The translations under genes and the position numbers were made by a program. Shown piece after piece: positions 7,677 through 15,254 of a stretch of 64,000 nucleotides of DNA; the stretch's first letter is position 1; every line of letters begins with the position of its first letter. The stretch comes from Agromyces laixinhei. Lineage in GTDB: Bacteria > Actinomycetota > Actinomycetes > Actinomycetales > Microbacteriaceae. A model generated the notes under the pieces. It ran no database searches and was not told where the DNA came from. It worked only from the letters and a program-made list of their open reading frames with translations. The stretch covers positions 806,001-870,000 of the forward strand of contig NZ_CP040872.1 of assembly GCF_006337065.1 (NCBI RefSeq), written 5' to 3'.

Positions 7677-8978
7677 TCAGCCGCGCCGTCCGCGCGTTTC
7701 CGGCAGTCGGGAGATGAAGATGAGCGCGACGACGATCGCAGCGCAGATCGCCATGTAGTAGCCGGGCGCCGCGTTCACACCGGTGCTCTCGACCAGCCAG
7801 GTTCCCACGAACGGTGCCGTTCCACCCATCACCGCATAGGCGACGTTGTAGCTGATCGCCGCGGAGGTGAAGCGCGTCTGGGTCGGGAAGCGCTCGGTGA
7901 AGAAGGTCTGCGAGCCGCCCCCGTAGCAGGCGAGGGAGACGAGGAAGATCATCTGACCGACCAGCGCAAGCCAGACGTTTCCACTGGTCACGAGGCCGAA
8001 TGCCGGAATCGAGGTGACGGCAAGCAGGATCGAACCGGCGATGAGCATCGGCTTGCGGCCGAATCGATCGCCGAGGTGCCCCGCGTAGATGAGCAAGAAT
8101 GTGTAGACGCCCATCGCGATGGCGTTGGTGAGCAGCGCCTGTTCCTGCGTGAGGTTTCCGGCGACCTGGACGTAGGTGACGAAGTAGGCGGACAGCGTGT
8201 AGAACCCGAGCGCTGTCAGGCCGAGGATGAAGAACACCTGGAGCATGCCGACCCAGTTGTCTCGGAACGACTGCTTGATCGGACTGAACTCCTTCGGGCG
8301 CTCCTTCGCGGCGTTCTTGAACATCTCACTCTCTTCGGTGCGCATGCGAATCCAGAGACCGATTCCCGCAAGCGGCAGTGCCAGGAGGAACGGAATACGC
8401 CAACCCCAGTCGGTGAAGACCTCATCGGAGAGCACCGCGCGAAGCAGCAGGATGAGACCGCTGGCGAACACCGACGGAATGGCAGTCGCGGCGAGTGTGG
8501 TGTTGATCCACAGACCCCGTCGCTCGACCGGGGCGTGCTCATAGACGAACGACGGTCCGCCCACTGATTCACCACCCGCCGAGAACCCCTGACCGAGGCG
8601 CGCCAGCACGAGCAGGATCGATGCGGTCCAGCCGATCTGGGCGTATCCAGGCAGCAGCCCGATGAGCGCCGTGCAGATGCCCATCAACAGGATGGTGATG
8701 GTCAGCACGTTCCGCCGCCCGATCCTGTCGCCGAGCGCGCCGAAGAACAGCCCGCCGACCGGGCGCATGACGAACGCGACACCGAAGGTGGCGAAGATGA
8801 CGAGGAGCCCCGTGAACCGATCGCCGGCAGGGAAGAAGTAGTCAGCAAGGATGACGGCGGACAGCCCGTACAGGGTGAAGTCGAAGAACTCGGCGAACTG
8901 TCCGATACTGACGCCGATCAATACCTTCTTCTTCGACGCCATTGACACTTCTTGCTGAAGCTGTTGCGTTTGACTCAT
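7677..8978 (-). CDS. MFS transporter, metabolite:H+ symporter (MHS) family
   Basis: 433-residue, 12-helix proton symporter. Family signatures are visible: IGQFAEFFDFTLYGLSAVIL at helix 1, FATFGVAFVMRPVGGLFFGA, GDRIGRRNVLTITI at the loop between helices 2 and 3, and ARLGQGFSAGGESVGG at helices 4-5. MHS members carry organic acids, betaine, proline, shikimate or aromatic acids. It is the last gene of a catabolic operon, so it most likely imports that pathway's substrate. ATG 8978 is preceded by a GGAG at suitable spacing. A gap of about 100 bases separates it from the monooxygenase gene. Confidence 0.9.
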   Translation of the reverse strand: MSQTQQLQQEVSMASKKKVLIGVSIGQFAEFFDFTLYGLSAVILADYFFPAGDRFTGLLVIFATFGVAFVMRPVGGLFFGALGDRIGRRNVLTITILLMGICTALIGLLPGYAQIGWTASILLVLARLGQGFSAGGESVGGPSFVYEHAPVERRGLWINTTLAATAIPSVFASGLILLLRAVLSDEVFTDWGWRIPFLLALPLAGIGLWIRMRTEESEMFKNAAKERPKEFSPIKQSFRDNWVGMLQVFFILGLTALGFYTLSAYFVTYVQVAGNLTQEQALLTNAIAMGVYTFLLIYAGHLGDRFGRKPMLIAGSILLAVTSIPAFGLVTSGNVWLALVGQMIFLVSLACYGGGSQTFFTERFPTQTRFTSAAISYNVAYAVMGGTAPFVGTWLVESTGVNAAPGYYMAICAAIVVALIFISRLPETRGRRG

Positions 8979-9084
8979 GAAAACTCCATTGTTTTGTCGG
9001 TGTGAGGCTGCCAGCAGAGCGCAACGACTCCTCTTGGCGTGGAACGACGAGGCCCGATGTTTGGACCAGGCTCGTCTGGGATGA

Positions 9085-10245
9085 CTAGTTGATAGGCGCC
9101 CTCCCGAGGTGGCCGAAACGCATCGATCGCAGTACGGCGGTGTTGTTGACGCCGGCGAAGATGATCCTCTGCACCAGCGGCCCGCAATGGAACAACGTGG
9201 CCCAGCCGCGTGACCTCCGCTGGATCCGGTCGACGAGCGGCCGATGATCCGCCTCCCACTCCGAAAGGGCGGAGGCCAACGAGAGATCTCGATGGAGGTA
9301 GTCAGCCAAGCTGATCGCATCCATCATTCCGGATGCACCGCCGCTGCCGAGGGCCGGCGCCATGGCGTGCGCAGCGTCACCGATCACGACCACCCGGCCC
9401 GCGCTCCAATGCCGAAGGTGAACCTCGACGAATCGGGACGACCGGAGCGTGTCCGGCACTCGGTCGATCGCGCTGCCGAGGATGGGGAAACGCTTGCGCC
9501 AGACGGCAGGATCGTGGTCGTCGAGCCCTTCAGCAGCGAGCCGCTCTTCTGTGATGCGACGCCAGGGTAGGCGCTTGAAGTCGGCCGAGAAGAACGCGTA
9601 GTACGTCTGACCTCCCCCGACAGGCGCAGAGTACACATGCTTGGTGCCACTCCAGTACTCGGTCCATTCACCGTTGTAGGAGTTCTCGTCTGGGTGCTCG
9701 GCGGGGTCGATGACGGTGACTGTTGCGCGAAACGGCAACGGCCGGAGAACCGCCGTGCCAGGGAGAGCCCGGCGGACTTTCGAGCGAACTCCATCCGCAC
9801 CGACGACGAGGTCCGCCCGAAACGTCCGGCCATCGGTGGTGACAACCGTGCCGTCAAGCGTCACCGAGGCCACCTCGGCGTTCAGGTGGAACTCCACCCC
9901 CCGCGCGAGTGCCGACTCGTAGAGGGCCTTCAAGAGCTGGGGCCGCTTGACGAAGAAGATGACCCGGGAGGTCCAGTCGTAGCGTCCGAGCGTCCGTCCC
10001 GCTCCATCGCGTCCGACGAACTGCCGAAGCTCAGGCAACCCATCAAGCGCGGTGTCCAGGGCTTTGACTCGGCGCAGCATCGCCTGGGCGTTCGGATCGA
10101 TCGCGATGCCCGACCCGGCAGTCCTGACGGCATCCGCCTTCTCGAGGACTCGAACTGTGAGTCCCGTGTTCGCAAGCGCGATCGCAGCGGTCAAACCGCT
10201 GATACCCGCGCCGACGACCGCTGCCGACTTCATTCCGTCTACCAT
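9085..10245 (-). CDS. FAD-dependent aromatic monooxygenase (PHBH/salicylate hydroxylase type)
   Basis: 386-residue class A flavoprotein monooxygenase using FAD and NAD(P)H, usually to hydroxylate or open an aromatic ring. Three family fingerprints are present: N-terminal VVGAGISGLTAAIAL (GxGxxG, residues 12-17), the DG motif VVGADGVRSKVRRALPG, and the GD motif VVVIGDAAHAMAPALGSGG. Length fits single-component hydroxylases such as 6-hydroxynicotinate or 2-methyl-3-hydroxypyridine-5-carboxylate oxygenases. ATG 10245 has AAGGA about 10 nt upstream. It follows the aldolase gene by 13 nt in the same operon. The substrate is inferred only as an aromatic acid. Confidence 0.88.
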   Translation of the reverse strand: MVDGMKSAAVVGAGISGLTAAIALANTGLTVRVLEKADAVRTAGSGIAIDPNAQAMLRRVKALDTALDGLPELRQFVGRDGAGRTLGRYDWTSRVIFFVKRPQLLKALYESALARGVEFHLNAEVASVTLDGTVVTTDGRTFRADLVVGADGVRSKVRRALPGTAVLRPLPFRATVTVIDPAEHPDENSYNGEWTEYWSGTKHVYSAPVGGGQTYYAFFSADFKRLPWRRITEERLAAEGLDDHDPAVWRKRFPILGSAIDRVPDTLRSSRFVEVHLRHWSAGRVVVIGDAAHAMAPALGSGGASGMMDAISLADYLHRDLSLASALSEWEADHRPLVDRIQRRSRGWATLFHCGPLVQRIIFAGVNNTAVLRSMRFGHLGRAPIN

Positions 10246-10258
10246 GAGCGAACGATCC

Positions 10259-10852
10259 TTACCTGTGCAGCATCCTGCTGACGAATGCGATGTGAGCCGT
10301 CTCTTCGACCAACTCGGCAGTACAGAGCGCGTCATCAATATCAACGCCGACGCTGACGAGCCCATGCCCCTGCAATATGACGGCCCGTGCCCCGGAACTC
10401 GCGAACAATGCGAGAACGTCCTCGATCTGTTCCGGCGCAACCGCATAGCTCCCCGTGTCGATCACCGGTACCGGCTGCGCGAGCTTCAACGCCGAGTGAT
10501 ACGTGACGTTCGGGATCGCCTCGCCGGTGAGCGACCAGCCGACCGCCCAGGGCGAGTGACAATGCACGATCGCGGTCACGTCGGCGCGAGCCGCGTAGAT
10601 CGCACCGTGCAGCACGGCTTCCTTCGTGGCGGGGCGGGCTCCGTTGATGAGTTCACCGGAGCAGTCCGCAATCACCACTGAATGCGGATCGGCGCTGCTG
10701 AATGATGTGTCGGTGGCCTTCACCGCCATCCGATCAGTTCCTGCGATTCGGACGGAGACGTTTCCACCGTTTCCAGATTGGAGCTTCTGTTCCCAACAGC
10801 GCTGCTGTGCTCTGAGCACTTCCGTGCGCTCATGCTCGTACGAGATCGTCAT
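10259..10852 (-). CDS. Class II aldolase/adducin-family protein
   Basis: 197-residue metal-dependent aldolase-fold enzyme. Zinc ligands are visible as HCHSP (His97, His99) and QGHG (His163), with Glu78 at the position of the catalytic acid in fuculose-phosphate aldolase. This fold also includes decarboxylases, e.g. the class II aldolase-like decarboxylase of bacterial vitamin B6 breakdown, so the reaction may be a retro-aldol cleavage or a decarboxylation. Its start overlaps the stop of the Tm-1-like gene by an ATGA, indicating coupled translation. Sugar-specific neighbours are absent, which favours a role with the monooxygenase. Confidence 0.85.
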   Translation of the reverse strand: MTISYEHERTEVLRAQQRCWEQKLQSGNGGNVSVRIAGTDRMAVKATDTSFSSADPHSVVIADCSGELINGARPATKEAVLHGAIYAARADVTAIVHCHSPWAVGWSLTGEAIPNVTYHSALKLAQPVPVIDTGSYAVAPEQIEDVLALFASSGARAVILQGHGLVSVGVDIDDALCTAELVEETAHIAFVSRMLHR

Positions 10853-12081
10853 GCGGACACCACCCGATCCAATAGGAGCAGCCGGTTCAGTTCCGATGCG
10901 GCGGCACGCGAGAATTCCCGGTCATTCAGGTTGGCCTCGACGGTCGCCACTCGAACTCTCGGCGACAGACCCGTCTGGAACTCTTCGATGATCGCGTCAT
11001 CGACCACACGGTCATGCAATGGGCCCCCCACGCTCGCGAAGGTTCGCAGACCGCGTGTCGGCAACAGCACGGTCACCGGCCCCTTCGCCCGATTCAAGCG
11101 GCCGACGACGATGCGTGTGACGTCGCGCGCTTCCTTCTCGGTAAGCTTGACGTGAGCGAGATTCTCGTTGTGCCAGATGTACTTTCGCTCTTCGGCGTCC
11201 GCGAAGAGCTCACCTCGCCACTGACAGATGAAGTCGAGGCCACCAGGGGCCACCACCATCGGGATGCCGGCCTCCGCGGCTGCGATGAGGCGCTGATCGG
11301 TTCCGGCACCGAATCCCCCACCGAAGTACTCGTAGACGATTTCGTGCAGCGTGAGATCCAGCACGGCAGACAGCGATCCAGCAGTGATGAGACTCTCGAG
11401 CACCTGCCCACCGACGCCGGTCGCGTGAAAGGGGACCACCGAGTACCCGGAGTCCCGGAGTTCATCCATCGCGTGGACGACCCCGTCGTTGGTCGCACCC
11501 ATCAGGGTGGCACCAACCAGCGAGAGCCCGGCGACCTCGACCGGCCGCCCACCGGCCTTCACCGCACCTGCCACTGCGGCAGCCGAGTTCGCGAGAATTC
11601 GCTCACTGATCGGGTTGAGGCCAGCGAGATCGGTGATCGACGGCATCACCATGATGTCGCTCGTGCCGACCACCGAATCGAAGGTGCGAGTGCCACACGC
11701 GACGGTGGACACGATGATCTTGGGCACCCCGATGGGCAGCGCTTGCATCGCACTGGCCGCGACGGTGGTGTTCTGCAGGCCACCCAAGCCGAGGGCGCCC
11801 TGCAACTGCCCGTTGGCCTGCAGTTCAGCGAGGAGGGTGCTAGCACCGTCCGCCATGGCGGACAAGAGGAACTCCCTCGACTCGTCTTCGATATCGGCCC
11901 AGTGATGGCCCGCTGCCTCGACCACCGCCTCTCGGGAGATGTTGGAGGACGAGTTGTGACCCTTCGACGTGCTGGTGTCGATGGTCAACGGTCGGAGCCC
12001 ATTGGCAGTGAGTTGCTGCGAGACGAAGTCGATCTCCGCTTGCTTCGTGTCGCTGCTCGCGACGACGGCGATCGTGTTCAT
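10849..12081 (-). CDS. Tm-1-like ATP-binding (UPF0261) protein
   Basis: 410-residue protein of the UPF0261/Tm-1-like family: N-terminal Rossmann-like half (IAVVASSDTKQAEIDFVSQQ), glycine-rich GALGLGGLQNTTVAASAMQA, and the conserved VPFHATGVGGQVLESLITAG and FGAGTDQRL. The plant homologue Tm-1 binds ATP and blocks tobamovirus replication; the bacterial enzymes have no established reaction. It is coupled by ATGA overlaps to the lactonase before it and the aldolase after it, so its function here is very likely one step or one cofactor activity of the same catabolic pathway. Confidence 0.85.
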   Translation of the reverse strand: MNTIAVVASSDTKQAEIDFVSQQLTANGLRPLTIDTSTSKGHNSSSNISREAVVEAAGHHWADIEDESREFLLSAMADGASTLLAELQANGQLQGALGLGGLQNTTVAASAMQALPIGVPKIIVSTVACGTRTFDSVVGTSDIMVMPSITDLAGLNPISERILANSAAAVAGAVKAGGRPVEVAGLSLVGATLMGATNDGVVHAMDELRDSGYSVVPFHATGVGGQVLESLITAGSLSAVLDLTLHEIVYEYFGGGFGAGTDQRLIAAAEAGIPMVVAPGGLDFICQWRGELFADAEERKYIWHNENLAHVKLTEKEARDVTRIVVGRLNRAKGPVTVLLPTRGLRTFASVGGPLHDRVVDDAIIEEFQTGLSPRVRVATVEANLNDREFSRAAASELNRLLLLDRVVSA

Positions 12082-12884
12082 GGGAGCCCCAGTACCGGGG
12101 TTTCGCGAATCCGCTCGAGGAGCGGGAGGTCGTGCGCACCGAGGATATAGCTCGGGTCGGCGACTCTGTCGCGCTGCGCGACGATCGATCGCCACATTCC
12201 GATCGCATCCACATATCGCCCCGGCGGCGTGATGTCGTACTTCAGGTCCGGGATCGGCTCGAGATTCTCTGGGCAGAAGATCGAGTCACCCGAGCAGACG
12301 AAGTTGCCGGCCGCGGTATCGACCTCGATCGAGATGTGGCCGGGTGAGTGGCCGGGCGTCTCCAGGGCGCGCACGCCCGGTATCAGCTCACGCTCTCCGC
12401 TGATCGTGGTGAAGTTCACGCCATGGAAGTGCGGCGTGATCCCGAGGGCTGCGTTCTCGTATGACTTGTAGTACATGGGAATCGGGTCCTGCGCGAATGC
12501 AAGCTCGCGCTCGTGCACGTAGATCGTCGCGTTCGCGAATTTCTCCAGGTAGTACGAGTGGTCCCAGTGCAGATGCGTGATGGCGATGACGCCGATGTCC
12601 TCACACTGGATGTCGAGCGCAGCGAGCTGTTCGTGGATCGCCATGCCTGCCGGTTGGCGAGAGCCCGGATGGTGATACTTGGAGGCCCGTTCCGTCCAGC
12701 TCATCCCCGTATCGACGAGGGCGAGGTGTTCGCCGCCTTCGATCAGGAACGCGAAGTCAGGAATCTCGATCCGGTCGCGTGTCGCCCCCTCGACGTACGG
12801 GTGCACGGAGTGGTGGTACAGGTACTCCGCGGGCACGGTGGTGACGAAGCCGGTGTTGAGCGGGCGGATCGTAAGGTTGGTCAC
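12078..12884 (-). CDS. Metallo-beta-lactamase-fold hydrolase, N-acyl homoserine lactonase/4-pyridoxolactonase type
   Basis: 268-residue dinuclear zinc hydrolase. HLHWDH (104-109) supplies the HxHxDH site, with His179 (TPGHSPGH), Asp200 (CSGDS) and His251 (LGAHD) completing it. This subfamily opens lactones (AHL lactonase AiiA/AttM, 4-pyridoxolactonase). The length equals that of the 4-pyridoxolactonases. The start is a GTG at 12884: AGGAG lies 6 nt upstream, whereas the nearby ATG (12889) opens onto a stop after one codon. It is the first gene of the operon after a roughly 140-nt regulatory gap behind the lysR gene. Confidence 0.85.
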   Translation of the reverse strand: MTNLTIRPLNTGFVTTVPAEYLYHHSVHPYVEGATRDRIEIPDFAFLIEGGEHLALVDTGMSWTERASKYHHPGSRQPAGMAIHEQLAALDIQCEDIGVIAITHLHWDHSYYLEKFANATIYVHERELAFAQDPIPMYYKSYENAALGITPHFHGVNFTTISGERELIPGVRALETPGHSPGHISIEVDTAAGNFVCSGDSIFCPENLEPIPDLKYDITPPGRYVDAIGMWRSIVAQRDRVADPSYILGAHDLPLLERIRETPVLGLP

Positions 12885-12985
12885 TGCATCTCCTGATGTG
12901 GTCGAATGCAACTCGTGCTCGCAGAACCCCGTCCTCGGCATTCACGTCACTGTGTCGCTCGCCCGAGCATCTCAGCTCTGATCGA

Positions 12986-13025
12986 TATGGACAATCAGAC
13001 ATTTACTTGCGCAGATATAGGCAAA
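12986..13025 (-). promoter_or_regulatory. AT-rich regulatory block before the lactonase operon
   Basis: A roughly 40-bp stretch of low GC (ATATGGACAATCAGACATTT on the plus strand, continuing to 13025) stands out from surrounding sequence and lies in the gap between the lysR stop and the lactonase start. A LysR target and the operon promoter are likely here, but I could not fix a T-N11-A dyad with confidence. Confidence 0.4.
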
Positions 13026-13027
13026 AG

Positions 13028-13945
13028 CTATCGGATGGGTCTCGGATCCCCCGTGGTGCGTTCCGCGTCGATGACGAGACTGAGCTCCCGCACGAAGCGG
13101 GCTGCAAGCGAATCGAGTGTGTCGAGCGAGTATGCGAAGATCTCTCGAAGGAATGGCGGCTCGATGGAGCGGGTGAGTGGAAGCAGATGCTGTGGCACCA
13201 TGTTGCGCGGCACAACCGTGGGACCGAGTCCGGCCGCTGCGAGGTTCACCGCGACATCGGTCTGACTTGTATGCGCAGCTCCCGCCACTTGAAGCTTTTC
13301 TCTCGCGAAGAGCTCTTGGTGCACCCGATACACCCCGTTGTCGGCAGAGAGGAGCACCCATCGGCGGTCGGCGAGCGCCTGCAACGGCAGCTGAGTCTCC
13401 GCAAGGAGGACGTCGTCTCGCGGCAGGAGGATGACGAACTCCTCTGAGCCCAGGAGTTGCGTGTGTGTGAATCGGTCCGTGGGTTCCGGCCCGATCGCGA
13501 AATCGAAGTGCCCGTCGCGAATCGACTGCTCAAGCGCCACGGGGTTCCGGAACTCGGTCATGCCGATGTGAATCCCCGGCTGCTTGGCGCGCCAATGCTC
13601 CAGCGTGCGCGGCACGAGCCCACTGGCGATGCTGGTGATGGTTGCGAACTTGAGCTCACCGTTTTCCCCGTCAGCAGCGAGCTTCGCCATGCGATATGCG
13701 CGGTCGTTGGCAGCAACAGCCGTGCGAGCCTCTTTGAGCAGGACCCTGCCGACCCTCGTCAGGCTCACTCCTCGCGCGTGGCGGTGAAAAAGCGGGGCGT
13801 CAAGGGCACGTTCCATCGCCGCCACCTGGGTCGACAGTGACGGCTGCGACACGTGCACGACCTCGGCCGCCTGGCGGAATGACCCGGCCTCGGCGACCGC
13901 GATGAAGTACTCGAGTTGACGTTGACCGAATCGTGTCATCCTCAT
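13028..13945 (-). CDS. LysR-family transcriptional regulator
   Basis: 305-residue LTTR. The N-terminal winged helix is clear (QLEYFIAVAEAGSFRQAAEV, then SQPSLSTQVAAMERALDAPL and LFHRHARGVSLTRVG), followed by a two-subdomain effector-binding region. It lies on the same strand as, and 143 nt upstream of, the lactonase-to-transporter operon, so it is the probable pathway activator sensing a substrate or intermediate. ATG 13945 is used; an ATG two codons later is equally possible. Confidence 0.88.
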   Translation of the reverse strand: MRMTRFGQRQLEYFIAVAEAGSFRQAAEVVHVSQPSLSTQVAAMERALDAPLFHRHARGVSLTRVGRVLLKEARTAVAANDRAYRMAKLAADGENGELKFATITSIASGLVPRTLEHWRAKQPGIHIGMTEFRNPVALEQSIRDGHFDFAIGPEPTDRFTHTQLLGSEEFVILLPRDDVLLAETQLPLQALADRRWVLLSADNGVYRVHQELFAREKLQVAGAAHTSQTDVAVNLAAAGLGPTVVPRNMVPQHLLPLTRSIEPPFLREIFAYSLDTLDSLAARFVRELSLVIDAERTTGDPRPIR

Positions 13946-13989
13946 ACTGTTCCACGCACATCGACGTCATCACCTGCTTCACGCCGAAG

Positions 13990-14318
13990 GGACTCGACAT
14001 GCACAGCGCCCACTCCCCGAAGTCCACCCCTTCTCGGCGAACCCCGACTTCGGCTTCGAGATCCGCACCACCATCGGCCGCGCAGCCTCTGGTGCCGAGG
14101 CGCGGGAGGAGGCCGAGGCGACCGGATGATACCGCGATTTCTCCCCAGTTCCCGCTGGGCCGTGGAACGGGCGAAGGCGTGCGCGCCGCCGCGATCTGAA
14201 CCCGGAGACCCCGGCGAAGGCGACATCCAGGGCAACCGGATCATCGTGGATCCGACAGACCCGAAACGACCAGACCGGCACCAGAGACCAGCCGGCCGCT
14301 GAATCCCTCGTTGACCGC
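13990..14318 (+). pseudogene. Possible alpha/beta-hydrolase remnant in a 370-base gap
   Basis: The gap between lysR and the ECF genes has no intact gene. One plus-strand frame (about 13998-14130) reads EVHPFSANPDFGFEIRTTIG and ends at a TGA; it resembles the N-terminus of dipeptidyl-aminopeptidase-type alpha/beta hydrolases. No catalytic serine elbow follows. I treat it as a probable fragment only. Confidence 0.3.
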
Positions 14319-15254
14319 TCAGCGCCCCCAGGTCGCAACGGCGATGACGATGCTCACCGCGAGGAAGCACGTCACGAACACGGTGTCGCGCACGCGCCAC
14401 GGCGAGGAGTGGCGCTCGGTGCGGGTGCGGTGGGCACCGAAGGCGCGTGCGTCCATCGCGAGCGCGACCCGTTCGGCGTGCCGAATGGCCGAGGCGAGCA
14501 GCGGCACGATGTAGCCGAGCGCACGACGAACAGCCGCGACCGGTCCGCGGCCGACATCGGTGCCGCGCACGCGATGGGCGGCCCTGATGATCTCGAGCTC
14601 GTGGCCGAAGCGAGGCACGAACCGCAGCGCCGCGAGGGCGGTGTAGCCGAGGCGGTAGGGCACGCGCAGGTTCTCGACCATCGAGCGCACGAACTCGGTG
14701 CCGGTCGACGTGACGCCGGCGATGAGCGAGAGCAACAGGATCGCGAGGATGCGCAGGGCCGTCGCGAGGCCGACCAGGTAGGCCGCGAGGGTGAACTCCC
14801 AGTCGCCGATCGAGATGAGGGTGACGGATGCCGCGGGGTGGTCGGCCACGCTCGACGGGTCGATCCACACGCCGAACGTGACGCCGAGCGCGAGGGCGGC
14901 GACGGGGGTTCCGATGAGGAGCGCGGCGATCGCCCGGCCCGACAGCTTCGCGCCGATGAGCAGCACCGCCGCCGCGAACACGATGAACGCGAGCGGCAGG
15001 GCGATGCCCCGGCTGAACACGACGATGACCATGACGGCGAGCGGAGCGACGAGCTTCGCGAGCGGATTGAGCGAGTACAGGAATCGGGCGGGTCGCTGCA
15101 CCCGGTGCTCGGCGAAGGGGTCGACGGCGAGCGATGCCGTGTGCGGCTCGAACTCCACGGCGGCTCTCGCGGGGAGCCCCGAGGTGCTCGCGGGGAGCCC
15201 CGAAGCACTCGCGCCGGCCGTGCCGCTCGCGCCGCTCGCGCCGCCCCCGCTCAC
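14319..15254 (-). CDS. ECF transporter transmembrane subunit (EcfT/CbiQ family)
   Basis: 311-residue membrane subunit of an energy-coupling factor importer. After a 40-residue low-complexity Gly/Ala/Ser N-terminus with short duplicates (SGLPA repeats), it has hydrophobic helices and the EcfT coupling region AALRFVPRFGHELEIIRAAH followed by a second conserved Ala-Arg-Gly-type helix (ALAMDARAFGAH). Its GTG start overlaps the ATPase stop (GTGA), so T and A subunits are translationally coupled. No substrate-binding S subunit is encoded nearby. Confidence 0.85.
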   Translation of the reverse strand: MSGGGASGASGTAGASASGLPASTSGLPARAAVEFEPHTASLAVDPFAEHRVQRPARFLYSLNPLAKLVAPLAVMVIVVFSRGIALPLAFIVFAAAVLLIGAKLSGRAIAALLIGTPVAALALGVTFGVWIDPSSVADHPAASVTLISIGDWEFTLAAYLVGLATALRILAILLLSLIAGVTSTGTEFVRSMVENLRVPYRLGYTALAALRFVPRFGHELEIIRAAHRVRGTDVGRGPVAAVRRALGYIVPLLASAIRHAERVALAMDARAFGAHRTRTERHSSPWRVRDTVFVTCFLAVSIVIAVATWGR

